Positions 22,434 through 35,100 of a DNA stretch of 64,000 nt are shown one piece after another. The DNA is from Hibiscus mutabilis. Taxonomy: Eukaryota; Streptophyta; Magnoliopsida; Malvales; Malvaceae. The notes below the pieces were generated by a model. That model saw only the letters and a list, made by a program, of their open reading frames with translations, was not told where the DNA came from and did no database searches. Every line of letters starts with the position of its first letter. Positions within the stretch are counted from its first letter, which is position 1. Where the stretch lies: positions 19,580,750 to 19,644,749 of the forward strand of contig CM033719.1 in the NCBI GenBank assembly GCA_019671005.1, in the 5' to 3' direction. The translations under genes and the position numbers were made by a program.

Positions 22434-25400
22434 TGTAACCCCTCGATCCGGCCTAGTCACAAGATCGTACCGAGCGAGCTACATTGGGTTTAATGAGGTA
22501 AACCAAAAAGATAAAACCAAAATGCAACCTTTTTTTTTCTTTATCTTGTCTAAATGCCAAATTATTATTCTATGTGTACATGCTGTCATCAGGTGGGAGC
22601 TCATGCCAATCGGGCATCAAAATGACATCCGATTGGACTTTGATGCAATCTAAGGACCAAACTACAATTTCAACAACATAGGTGAACATCTTCAAGTTTT
22701 AGGTTACCATCATTTAATATATCATATTTTACGCATGAAAGTCAAAAATCAACTTTAAACGACTATCCAAACTCATTCAATTGCTCCCACAACATTTAAG
22801 GACCAAAATGTAAGGAATCAGAACTTCAGAACACTCAGCAACTAACTTAACGACTTGAAGTATCGGTACGGTAGGGTCGAGTATCGGTACGCAAGCCTGA
22901 GTTGAAAATTTAGTTGCTCAATATCGTACTGATACACTCACGCGTACCAGTACGCCTTACCTTATAAAGCTTCTCTGTACCGGTACCCAATCCCATGTAC
23001 CGAAACATCAAATTAAAATACCCTGACCCGTATCGATACACCAACCCATGTACCGATTCACCAGGCCTAGATGCCTTGCCTCGTACTGATACGCAAACCG
23101 AGTACCGATACACTAGGCTTGAATTGCCCACTCATACCGGTACAGAGGTACGCGTACCGATACACTTGGACCAATAATGTCCATTTTGGGTGCCTAACTT
23201 TTCTTCAATCCAATACACACTAACATGCCCCAACACACAACCAGCATATCTAATAACCCGTCCATAACCATACATCACATATTGGCTAACACTTCAAGTC
23301 ATCATGCTTCAAAGAACGACTATAGGCATGCTTTCTAGAACTCAAGCAACCAAAACATGAATCATAAGCCAAATCCAACGAGCCAAACTTATTACAAGTC
23401 TAAAATAGCAATATAGATTTGCTCAAATAGAGGATTAAACACCCAAACCTCCCAACAACATTCAACCCACATTGCCTTTATTACTACTTTAAAACCCAAG
23501 CACCCTTTGGCAAATCAAGTCTTGAGAATTCCCTCCTTGCTTGCTAGGCCACTTGCACTTAATCAATCTACATTAATGATAAAAGAGAGCGTAAGAAATC
23601 GTTGCTTAGTGAGGAGCGCTCAATATAAAAAACATCATCCAATGTAATTTTAATCCATTTTTAACCATCATGCCATTCTTTCAAAACATGCACTTCTACT
23701 TTACAAAAATCAGCATATTAAACCCTATGCAACATGTATCATGGATCCCACAGCATAATCCCATATGCAGTTCTCTCTACTTAAGCCTTCTCGTGCATAA
23801 CATACCATATGCAAAGCTTAAGGAGTAAAACTTGTATAAACACAATATCCAAACCATTCCATCAACATGATACAATTAAAACATTATATTGGCTTTCAAG
23901 TGAATCGTTTCAGTAAACATCATTTCCATAAATCATCACTAACATCGGATACGCGGATTTCCTAAGAGATTTCACAATCTCTCGCAGCCAATGGCATGGA
24001 GTTGTGCAACACATGCACCACCTCTACACTACCAAGGCTAATCCTCCAACTTGGAGTACACACACTCGACGCATCAACCTCTACAACTTATGGCTGGAGT
24101 AAAAGCCATTTAAGTGTTACCTCAACAACATTGGTGTTTACATGATCAGAGTAAGTACCTCCCGTACTACCTCTACAACCACGGGCGACTTATTATAATG
24201 CATTTTAAATCCTATGGCCGACCAATTATATCCGATAACATTTCAATAACCTTTTCAAATCATCACTTGCCAATATAATCCACTTTTATAAACATACCAT
24301 GCATAACCATGTTCATAAACATTCTTTAAAATCATGCATCACTTTCTAAATGAATCTAACATCATTTCATATCAACTCCCAACATTAAACCGTGCTTACT
24401 TCATGCATAAAACAGGAGGTAAACAATCATTTAACAAGTGCATTCATAAATCATTTGCCAACCGAAGTCAAGAGAGAAATCCACTTTACTTATTTCCGAG
24501 TTTTAGACCAGCGTATCAAGCCTAGTCTAGACTCCCAATAAACCTTTTCAAATCTTTGAAAAGCCATTCTTATCCGTTTCACTCGCCGACAAAGCAATGC
24601 CTCCCTTGCCGATGTCAAATCAAGCTTTCGATAACTCCTCAACACCAAGGTTCACTTCCAGATTACTTTCCCCTGTTTCAAGAACATCATAACAGAGGAT
24701 CCAATGCATTATAATGCTTCCAAACTCACAGCAAATAACAATTAACATTAACCAACTATAATCCTCCACAACATCATATCTTAACAACCGAAAACATCCT
24801 CGATTCATCTCTAACCTCAACCTAGCTATTAACTATGAATCTCAACCTCTAAATATCATCAAATAAAATCAAATCAACAACTCAACCCAACCTCTCACCT
24901 TATGCAACAATAATTAACCATAGCACCCCAAAATTTCTTCACTAACAACCTAACAAATTAGAGATTCTCTAGATTTCGGGATTCTATCTTCAAAACTCAC
25001 TTCATCAACATTTTGAACATCAAAATCAAGTTATAAATCAATTCTTAACTCAGCAAAAATAGATCAACTACGAATTTCCTCAATTTCTATCATAAATCAC
25101 CAATTAAACCATAAATCCGAGTTTAATTAATCAAAACCCAATGAAAATCATATAAAATGGATCAAGAACTTAGGAATTTCAATAAAGAACTTTTCATTAG
25201 AGAACAAGAACGAATCTTTACCTCCAATGTTGATTTCTCCCCTAAATTGCTTAATAAAACATGAAAATCAATATAGAAATAATAAGAATTTGTTGTAAAA
25301 ACTTTAGGAAATCAATTAGAAATCTGAAATCCTGATTTTTACCTGAAGAAGTTGAAGTTGGAAATGTGTTTGGCTGGATAGAATTTGAGAGAAAAGAGTT

Positions 25401-25840
25401 ACAAAGTTTGTTACATGAATTTCTATTAAATGTTTAATTATGTTTAATTAATTCTCTCCACTATTTATACTTCTTTAAAAACTTATTTAAAATATTTATT
25501 CAAAGGGAGAAATCTGATGAAACCCTTTTGTATTATTAGCTCCTTAAAGATTCAAAGTTTTGACCCATTTTCAAAGCAGTCACTAAAAATAGTTTTGCAA
25601 ACTTTGCGTTTTGGTCACTAACTCAAAATGTCCCATTCCCGAATTTCTTTTTCCAAAATTGTTTTCACCAAAATCATTTATATAATTAATAAAGATTTTA
25701 GACTAGTTTCCCATATTTTTATCCCTTATAAAAATATTCAATCCAATTTAAATCCCGAATCCGACTCGAATCTCTAATTTCGGTCCACCGAACCGACTAA
25801 ACCATCCCAAAACTCCTAGGCCCAAGACCGGGGTGTTGCA
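22434..25840 (-). repeat. Element C 5' LTR
   Basis: On the minus strand this 3,407-bp sequence starts TGCAACACCCCGGTCTTGGG and ends GATCGAGGGGTTACA, followed by the primer site. It directly abuts the copia frame of element D at 25841. It holds a cluster of GTACCGATAC-like palindromes at 22857-23165. The partner 3' LTR is not in the window, so the end calls rest on the TG...CA termini, the primer site and the abrupt copia junction. Confidence 0.82.
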
Positions 25841-27526
25841 TGCTCCCATAGATGATGTTGTGAATGAACACCAACAAGCACCTATAGCTCTACCAGCAGT
25901 TCCACTTCGAAGATCTTCTAGAGATCGACGATCTTCCGTTAATGATTCTTCTGATGAATATGTTCTTTTGACTGTCGGGGGAGAACCTGAATGTTATGAA
26001 GAGGCTATGAAAAGTGAATGCAAAGATCAGTGGGTTGAAGCAATAAAAGATGAACTTCAATCCTTGCATGATAACCATACCTTTGAGTTGGTGAAACTAC
26101 CTAAGGGCAAGAGAGCTTTGAAAAATCGGTTGGTTTAGAGGTTGAAGCAAGAAGAAAAGTCTTCATCTCCATGATGCAAAGCTAGATTGGTCGTCAAGGG
26201 TTATACTTAGAAAAAGGGGATTGATTTTGAAGAAATATTTTCTCTAGTTGTGAAGATGTCCTCTATTAGAACTATATTGAGTTTGGCAGCCTGTTATGAC
26301 TTAGAGGTTAAACATATGGACATAAAAACTTCTTTTCTTCATGGTGATTTGGAAGAAGAGCTTTACATGTAGCAGCCAGAGGGATTTGTTGCACAAGGAA
26401 AAGATGACTACAAGTGCAGATTGAAGAAGAGCTTGTATGGTTTGAAGCAAGCTCCTAGGCAATAGTAAAAGAAGTTTGAGTCTATTATGGGGGAGCAAGG
26501 CTATAAGAAGACTACTTCTGATCATTGTGTTTTTGTTAAGAGATTCTCTGGTAATGATTTTATTATCCTTTTGCTCTATATTGATGATATGCTTATTGTT
26601 GGTCGTAATGCTTCCAGAATTGATAAGTTGAAGCAAGAGTTGAGTAAATCCTTTGCGATGAAGGATTTGGGGCCAGCAAAGCAAACTCTTGGCATAATGT
26701 TGACACGTGATAGAAAGGCCAAGAAATTGTGGTTATCACAAGAGAGGTACATTAAGAAAGTATTTCAGAGGTTTAGTATAGACAGAGCTAAAGTGGTGAA
26801 TACTCCCTTTGCTACGCACTTCAGATTGAGTGTCAAGCATAGTCCTTCCACAAAAAAAGAGATGGAAGAGATGCATAAAGTTCCTTACTCTTCAGCCGTG
26901 GGTAGTTTAATGTATGCAATGGTTTGCACGAGACCAGACTTGGCTTATGCCGTTGGCACAGTTAGTCGATTTCTTTCTAATCCAGGCAGAGAGCATTGGA
27001 ATGCAGTGAAGTGGATCATGAGATATCTCCATGGTAGTTCCAACTTGAAACTTTGTTTTGGCAATGAAAAACCTATTCTTGTGGGATATACAGATTCAGA
27101 CATGGCCGGGGACATTGACTCGAGGAGATCTACTTCAGGTTACTTGATCACTTATGCAGGGGAGCTGTGGCATGGCAATCGAGATTGCAAAAGTGTGCTT
27201 CCTTATCCACCACCAAATTAGAGTTCATTGCAGTGACCGAAGCGTTCAAGGAGATGCTTTGGATGAAGAAATTTGTGCATGAACTTGGATTTACTCAGGA
27301 GAGGTATGTCTTGTATTGTGATAACCAAAGCGCGATTCATCGTGTTAAGAACTCAACTTTCATGCTAGATCTAAGCATATTGATGTGAGGTACCATACGA
27401 GAAGTTCTAGAAGCTAAATTGTTAGAGCTTGAGAAGATTCATACTAATGATAATGGTGCTGATATGTTGACTAAAACCTTACCAAGAGGGAAGTTTGAAG
27501 CATGTTGCTTGATGGCCGACATGAAG
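25841..27526 (+). pseudogene. Ty1/copia (Tnt1-type) pol: reverse transcriptase and RNase H, interrupted at its 5' side by element C
   Basis: The frame starts abruptly at the element C boundary. It shows the copia RT entry (RRSSRDRRSSVNDSSDEYVL, WVEAIKDELQSLHDNHTFEL), VKHMDIKTSFLHGDLEEELY, YGLKQAPRQ, then YIDDMLIVG (26578-26604) with both catalytic Asp and the RNase H region (GYTDSDMAGDIDSRRSTSGY). Stops occur at about 26137, 26173, 26207, 26370 and 26465. A frameshift near 27160 moves the frame to TTKLEFIAVTEAFKEMLWMK. The end is NGADMLTKTLPRGKFEACCL. Gag, protease and integrase should lie on the other side of element C and are not in the window. Order RT-RNase H at the 3' end is copia-specific. 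Confidence 0.9.
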
Positions 27527-27540
27527 ACATTCCGCAGATA

Positions 27541-27556
27541 GCGGGAGGGGGAGATT
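27541..27556 (+). other. Copia element D polypurine tract
   Basis: GCGGGAGGGGGAGATT lies immediately 5' of the LTR, as in Tnt1-type elements. Confidence 0.75.
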
Positions 27557-28329
27557 TCTTGGGTGAGGGTCCCACTATGTGGGTAACCCATACCGTTTAT
27601 ACCCTAAATTCAAAGGGGGTTGGTGTTTGTCTGCCATATTTGTGTGTTTTGTTTGACTTTTGTAAGCCAATAATTATGGCTTTTATTAGTATATTATAGA
27701 GGTGAGCAGATTTGAATTGAAGATTTGAGGAGAGAGAGCTCAGAGGGCTTGTTCGAGAGAAAAATAGAGGAGAGAAAACTCATTTTTGAAGCTTTGCACA
27801 ACAGTGATCAACTCTTCGATCGGAGGTCCATCTGTGGTTCGATTGAGCTGATTTTTTGACAACAGCTAGGAGACTTGGTGTTCTTGACATTGTACGGTCG
27901 GATTTTTCATCCGAGTCTTGTAGCGTCAGAAATCCTCATTTTACAATAGCTGTGTTTTTTGGTGATGTTCTCTCATTTTACTCTCTTTTGCTAAGGACTA
28001 TTTGTTATTAGCCTTGTTGGAGTTGAATGCTTGTTGTAGGTTGGATATTGTAGTCTCGTAGTTGAACATTTGATTATAGTGGAGCTTTTGATCGGACTTT
28101 AAAGTCCCGTGGTTTTTACCCTTGATTTAGAGGGGTTTTTTCACGTAAAAATATTGTTGTCTCGATTTACTTGTGTTGTGGTTGTATTGTTGATTTGTGG
28201 TTGATTAGTGTTGCTAGAGAACATATTTGTGATATTGTGCTTGCCATAATTATTGACTTGAGTTATAGGGAGAGAAAGAACATCGATTGTGCTTCCGCTT
28301 GGTTTCGGTTGTTCGGTTTCTTCCCAACA
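27557..28329 (+). repeat. Copia element D 3' LTR
   Basis: This 773-bp LTR starts TCTTGGGTGAGGG (the first bases would pair with the end as TGTTGGG if one C were G) and ends TTCTTCCCAACA. Its position right after the polypurine tract and the CCCAACA terminus support the call. The 5' LTR is outside the window. Confidence 0.8.
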
Positions 28330-29023
28330 TGAGCTTGGCTAATAAGACCATGAAAACCAGAGTTAAAAAAATCCATTTATTTAACGTGTAAGTATTTACT
28401 TATTGTTTTATTGGAAACAAACGTGCCAATTAATCATTGATGATATATTATAAATGCATTTGCGTCTCTTGCGGTAACTGTGCATGAGGTTGTTGTGAAA
28501 ACGATTTAAGAAAGCACGTGCTAAATGTTTCGATTTTAAATTTTCAGCTTAATATCAGTTTTTGTGCACCTAAGTTTTAAATGATGCATTTAGTGTGCAA
28601 AACAATAAGTTAGGGTCACATGTTGTATGCTCTTTCTTATCCTTTGTTATTATGTAATTTTTGTCGTAGTTTAGAGCATTCATTGATCTTGATTAAGCTC
28701 ACTGTCGTTGCTTAATGTCCTTTGTAGAAAAATATCTTTCAGAGGATAGTTGAGAAGGCATTTTGCTGATCTTTGGCAATGATTTACTTGAGTATATAAT
28801 AAACTGGACTTTGAGTTTACAAAAAGGTAATGTGAGACTTATTGGGGTTAGATTTTAATTTATTTGGTTTGAATTTATTTTGCATGTACTATGGAATTTT
28901 TAATAAGATTTTGATATGTTTGAATCGTTTGAAAAGCATGTTATGGTATGTAGCTAGGTTTGCAAGCATGTTTAGAGTCTTAAGCATGTTTAAATGGCTA
29001 AAAAATGGATAAATAAGTTAAAA
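28330..29023. other. AT-rich flank with no recognisable gene
   Basis: Sequence 3' of the copia insertion. It has no long frame and no protein motif I recognise. It is likely the old target of element D. Confidence 0.5.
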
Positions 29024-29513
29024 CAGTAGGGATCCGAAGGGTTCCGACCCGACCTGACCCAATCGGGTTGGGTACTTTTGTGAAAAAGTCGGGTTCGGAT
29101 CAGGTCGGGTTTTTTCTAAGAGTGAGGTCGGGTTGGGTTTAGGGTAGAAAAAAATCGACCCGGTACTAATAGTGTAATTTTCCTCTAAATTTTTTGGTGA
29201 TATTTGTAAAATACCCCCTCTTTATATATTTTTTATAATTAGGCCCTTAAAATTAATTTTTTACAATTTAGTCCTTAAAATTATTATTTTTTATAATTAA
29301 GTTTCCTAAAATTATTTTTTTACAATTAGGTACCTAAAATAGATTTTTTAATAGGTCAGGTCGGGTTTAAGGTATTTATTTTCGGATTGAGTCTGGTCGG
29401 TTTTTTTTAAAGAATAAGGTCGAGTCGGGTTCGGTTTTAAGGTAATTATTTTTAGGTCAAGTTCATGTGGGCCAAAAACCTGACCTAACCCGACTCGTGC
29501 CCATCCCTACCTG
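29024..29513. mobile_element. hAT-like short element rich in CCCGACC/GGGTCGG motifs
   Basis: A 490-bp block whose ends are near-inverted: CAGTAGGGAT at the left and ATCCCTACCTG at the right. Inside each end are CCCGACC and GGTCGGGT runs that can pair with each other. No coding capacity. No clean 8-bp target duplication was found, so the hAT assignment is by terminal style only. Confidence 0.5.
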
Positions 29514-30144
29514 AGCAGTTTAAAATGACTAAATAGTTCTCTTTGACCATTTGGTAAATTTAGGAGGTCATATGATCAAAGTCTAGCATGATGAGTTCGT
29601 GATTTTTCAAGTTTAAGTATGTGTACATGTATAAAATTTGATTTAAAATACTAAAAGTTGAGTTCATATGATTTTTTTATTGTTTGGACATGTTTGAAAT
29701 GGTCTTAGGTTAATTTATATTTGTTGAAATTGGTTAGAAGCAAAATTGCATGTTTTTGGTATGCTTTGTTCTTAAAATTGCATAAAATTACATGTTTTGG
29801 CTTTAGGGATTAAAGAACGATTAAAAAGTGTTTAGAAATGTTAAAAAAATAAATTTTAGGTATTTTATAATAATTGAAATGTGTTGCTACGGTGTAGGTT
29901 TTAATTTAAAATCGTTTGCATTGATTAAAGTTCATTTAGTGTAAAGAAAAAAATTAACAAAGATGTTTTGAAAAATCTGGTATGAGAATAATGCAAAGAT
30001 CACAGGCATGCTCTTTATAAGTAAATTTGTCGCAACTAGATTTTAGCCATAAATTAAAAACACTAATTTTGAAAATTTCAATTTCTCAAACTTAAGTTTA
30101 AGAGATTTTGAATCATTTTATTGATAATTTTAAAAAAAAATAGA
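29514..30144. other. AT-rich intergenic sequence
   Basis: No open frame of note and no recognised repeat. Confidence 0.5.
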
Positions 30145-30692
30145 ATTTTGGAATTTTGGAACAATTTGCAAAAAGCTTTGGGTGCAAGGCTTAACTTTAG
30201 TACGACTTATCATCGTAATACTAATGGTCAGTCAGAACAGGTGAATCAGACACATGAGGATATGTTGTGTAATTGTATTACTGAGTTCGAAGGTTCATGG
30301 GAGCGACATTTACCTCTAGTGGAGTTTACTTATAACAATTATTTTCAGACAAGTATTCAGATAACACCATTTGAGACTTTGTATGGTAGGAAAACGCCGC
30401 TTTGTTGGGCAGAACTAGGTGAGAAACATGTGGTTGATCCGAATTTGTTACAAAAGATGGAGGAGAAAGTAAAATTTATTTGTGATCGTTTGAAAGTAGT
30501 TTCGGATAGACAAAAGTCGTATGTGAATTTGAAACGGCAAGAAATCGAGTATCAAGTTGGTGATTGAATATTTCTTAAAGTTTCTTTGTGTTATTTTTTT
30601 AAATTTGGACATAATAGTAAGCTTAGTCTGAGATTTATTGAACATTATGAGGTGATTGCGAAGATTGGTCTGGTTGCATATCATCTTTGTAC
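30145..30692 (+). pseudogene. Orphan Ty3/gypsy integrase C-terminal fragment
   Basis: The frame begins FWNNLQKALGARLNFSTTYH, just after the second catalytic Asp of integrase. It continues NGQSEQVNQTHEDML with the third acidic residue, YNNYFQTSIQ, FETLYGRKTPLCW and DRQKSYVNLKRQEIEYQVGD, then a TGA at 30565-30567. Matching text persists to LVAYHL near 30690. No LTR, RT or chromodomain is attached. It is a relic cut at both ends. Confidence 0.85.
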
Positions 30693-31185
30693 CGATAGAA
30701 GATACGGTGTATTGACATACCGAGACAATATTCCTTAAATGCGGTAAAATGCATAGAAACACAAGTAAAAGACAATAACAAACGAACAAAGCAAAATATA
30801 AGTAAAAGGGATGCATAGATATGTAAATATCTGAGAGTTATCGCTTCCCTTTCTTATCAAGGTGTTACAGTCGAATGTTTCCACATTCAGGATTATATGG
30901 GTTATTGTTTTGATTGGAAACCAACACTTGAAGAAAAGTATACGTCCTTGCACTACACCTTCACAGTTATCATTCACATGCATAATTATCCTATTTTACT
31001 TTGTTGTTCCAAACAATTCTCATGAACAACACACATCATTATCCTCTTTTATTTACTTTTTGTTTACGGTAACAACCACATTTGATAATTTCCATAAAGT
31101 CTATGTGCAATCGATATCCGGCACAATCTTGTTGTAGCCATTTTATTACTTGGTAGGATGTGTATGCTTGCACTCTTTGTGCTCA
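30693..31185. other. Unannotated AT-rich sequence
   Basis: Only short frames without recognisable motifs. Confidence 0.5.
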
Positions 31186-31193
31186 CATCTAAC

Positions 31194-31679
31194 TAGGTGT
31201 GCAAAAATATTCGGTCTGATTCGATTATCCGTTGATCCGATATGAAATTTTGAATATACGATCTATTTTTTATTTTTGGACGGATATCTAAGCCTATTTT
31301 TTATTTTTCGGATCGAATACAGATCACAATATTTTAAGTTTCGAATTATCTAAAAATTATAGTATTCAAAAATTCAAATTTTCATGAATATAAATCTTGT
31401 TATTTTTAGTAATTTAATGCTTTTTATATCCAAAAATTTGAAAATTTGAAATTCTCATACATGTGAATCTTGTTATATTTGACAACTTGTTGCTTGTTAC
31501 ATTTGAAAATCTAAAATTTTCATAGATACAACCGCCGAATTCAAAAAAAAAACTTAAACTAATTCTTATATTTGGATAAATGGATATCTGAATATCGAGA
31601 TATACGATTTTTTCCGGATTGCTATTTTACTGATCCGAAATTTTGAATCATATCCGATACCCGAAAATGAACACCCCTA
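31194..31679. mobile_element. hAT-type non-autonomous element with 8-bp target duplication
   Basis: A 486-bp element starting TAGGTGTGCAAAAAT and ending AACACCCCTA, so the ends are imperfect inverted repeats. It is flanked by a perfect 8-bp direct repeat CATCTAAC (31186-31193 and 31680-31687). Eight-base duplications with TAGGGGTG-type ends are the signature of hAT elements. The interior is AT-rich with GGATATC/CGGATC motifs and has no transposase. Confidence 0.82.
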
Positions 31680-31687
31680 CATCTAAC

Positions 31688-32129
31688 ATAACAACCATTT
31701 ATGTTTTAGAATGAAAGTTGAGAAAATATTTTATGAAAAATCAGACTGTAAAATATTTTACAGAAAATACAAATTAAATTAGATTGACAAAAAATTGAAT
31801 TTTATTATCCAATTTATTTTATTTTATGCGAACTAAACACGAAAAAAATAAAAGAAAATGTTTCCCCGTATAAATGAACCTTAGAATCAAAAATAAACAA
31901 CCCAAATTCAAATCCACTGCCAAGTTGCGAGACACTCCATTTGAACATAATGAATCAGGTACACCACACCGGGAAGTTCCGCTGTGAAACATGTAATTTA
32001 AGGCTAAAATGAGGCTGACATGTTCTTCAGGTAGTAGGTTTGTATATAAATTCTTACGAGATTTGTACATAAATGTTTACAATAACTGTAAAAAACGATA
32101 TACATATATATATATATATAAAGTCTTAC
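31688..32129. other. AT-rich sequence with (TA)n tract
   Basis: No supported gene; a minus frame at 32070-31819 has no recognised motif. A TA dinucleotide tract lies at about 32104-32120, next to the start of the satellite array. Confidence 0.45.
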
Positions 32130-35100
32130 GACGTAAGGATTTGTGTACCAACATAAATGCTACAAGGTAACCTTTTTTCTTACAAAAACTATGAAAGTTT
32201 CAGTAGGTACATAAATTATTACGGAATATACATAGTTTGTTACAGAAATGGTAATAAAAAAGGTACTTCCGAAATCCTTACCTTAGACCCCAAAAATCAA
32301 AAGGATATCAACTTAGGGTAAGCATTTGTGTACATACAGATTGACCTACAAAAAAACCTATTTTCTTACTAGAACGATAAGAATTTCAGTAGGTAAATGA
32401 ATGATTACATATTATACATAATTTGCTACATAATTGGTAATACAAAAGGTATGTACCGAAATCTTTACCCGAGATCACCAAAATCAAAAGGAGCTCAAGT
32501 TTAGGTAAGTATTTGTGTACATACATATTGGCCTACAAGAAAACCTATTTTCTTACTAGAACGATGAGAATTTCAATAGGTACAAAAATTATTATGGAAG
32601 ATACATGAATTGTTACATAAATGGTAATAAAAAAACGTACGTACCGAAATCCTTACCCAAGATCACCAAAACCAAAAGGAGCTCAACTTAGGGTAAGCAT
32701 TTGTGTACATACAAACTGGCCTAAAAGAAAACCTATTTTCTTACAAGAACGATGAGAATTTCAATAGGTACAGAAAATATTATATATTATGCACAATTTG
32801 TTATAGAAATAGTAATAAAAAAACATATGTACCGAAATACTTACCTAAGATCACCAAAACCAAAAGCAGCTCAACTTAGGGTAAGCATTTGTGTACATAC
32901 AGATTGGGCTACAAGAAACCCTATTTTCTTACTAAAAGGATGAGAATTTTAGTAGGTACAGAAATTATTACGGAATATATATAGTTTGTTACAGAAATGG
33001 TAATAAAAAACATACCTACCGAAATCCTAACCCGATATCACCAAAACCAAAAGGAGCTCAAGTTAGGGTAAGCATTTGTGTACATACATATTGGCCTACA
33101 AGAAACCCTATTTTCTTACTAGAACGTGAGAATTTTAGTAGGTACAGAAATTATTATAGAATATACATAATTTGTTACAAAATGGTAATAAAAAGGGTAA
33201 GTACCGAAATCCTTACTCGAGATCACCAAAACCAAAAGGAGCTCAAGTTAGGGTAAGCATTTGTGTACATACAGTTAACCTACAAGAAACCCTATTTTCT
33301 TACTAGAATGATGATAATTTCAGTACGTACTGAAATTATTACGGAATATATAAATTGTTACAGAAATGGTAATAAAAAATGTACGTATCGAAATTCTTAC
33401 CCGAGATCACCAAAACCAAAAGGAGATCAACATAGGTAAGCATTTGTGTACATATAGATTGGCCTACAAGAAACCCTATTTTCTTACTAGAACGATGAGA
33501 ATTTCAATAGGTACAGAAATTATTATAGAATTTACATAGTTTGTTACAAAAATGGTAATAAAATACATACGTACCGAAATCCTTACCCGCGATCACCAAA
33601 AATAAAAGGAGTTCAACTTAGGGTAAGCATTTGTGTACATACAAATTGGCCTACAAGAAACCCTATTTTCTTACAAGAACGATGAGAATTTCAATAGGTA
33701 CATAAATTATTACAGAATATACATAGTTTGTTACAAAAATGGTAATAAAAAAGGTATGTACCAAAATCCTGACCCGAGATCACCAAAACCAAAAGTAGCT
33801 CAACTTAGGGTAAGCATTTGTGTGCATACAGATTGGCCTACAAGAAACCTTATTTTCTTACTAAAAAGATGAGAATTTCAGTAGGTACAGAAAATATTAC
33901 GGAATATACATAGTTTGTTACATAAATGGTAATGAAAAACGTACGTACAGAAATCTTTACCCGAGATTACCAAATCCAAAAGGAGCTCAACCTAGGATAA
34001 GCATTTGTCTACATACAGATTGGCCTACAAGAAACCCTATTTTCTTACTAGAACGGTGAGAATTTTAGTAGGTACAAAAAATATTACGGAATATACATAA
34101 TTTGTTACAAAAATGGTACTAAAAAAGTATGTACCGAAATTCTCACCTGATATCACCAAAACCAAAAGGAGCTCAAGTTAGGGTAAGCATTTGTGTATAT
34201 ACATATTAGCCTACAAGAAACCCTATTTTCTTACTAGAACGATGAGAATTTTAGTAGGTAATAAAATGGTAATAAAAAATGTACGTACCGAAATCCTTAC
34301 CCGAGATCACCAAAACCAAAAGGAGCTCAACCTAGGGTAAGCATTTATGTACATACATATTGGCCTACAAGAAACCCTATTTTCTTACTAGAACAATGAA
34401 AATTTCAGTAGACAAAATTATTACAGAATTTACATAGTTTGTTACAGAATTGGTATTAAAATCGTACGTACCAAAATCCTTAACCGAGATCACCAAAATA
34501 AAAAGGAGCTCAACTTAGGGTAAGCATTTGTGTACACACATATTGGCCTACAAGAAAACCTATTTTCTTATAAGAACGAAGATAATTTTAGTAAGTACAG
34601 AACGAAATACACAGATTGTTACGAAAAATGGTAATAAAAAAAGAACTTACCAAAATCCTTACTCGATATCTCCAAATCCAAAAAGAGCTCAACTTAGGGT
34701 AAGCATTTATGTACATATAGATTGACCTACAGGAAACCCTATTTTCTTACTAAAATGATGAGAATTTCAATAGGTACAGAAATTATTACGGAAAATACAT
34801 AATTTGTTACATGAATGATAATAAAAAGTACGTACCGAAATCCTTACCCGAGATCACCAAAACCAAAAGGAGATCAACTTAGGGTAAGCATTTGTGTACA
34901 TACATATTGGCCTACAAAAAACCCTATTTTCTTACTAGAACGATGAGGATTTCAACATGTACAAAAATTATTATAGAATATACATAAATTGTTATAGAAA
35001 TGATAATGAAAAACGTGCGTACCGAAATCCTTACACGAGATCACCAAAACCAAATGGAGCTCAACTTAGGGTAAGCATTTGTGCACATATAGATTGGCCT

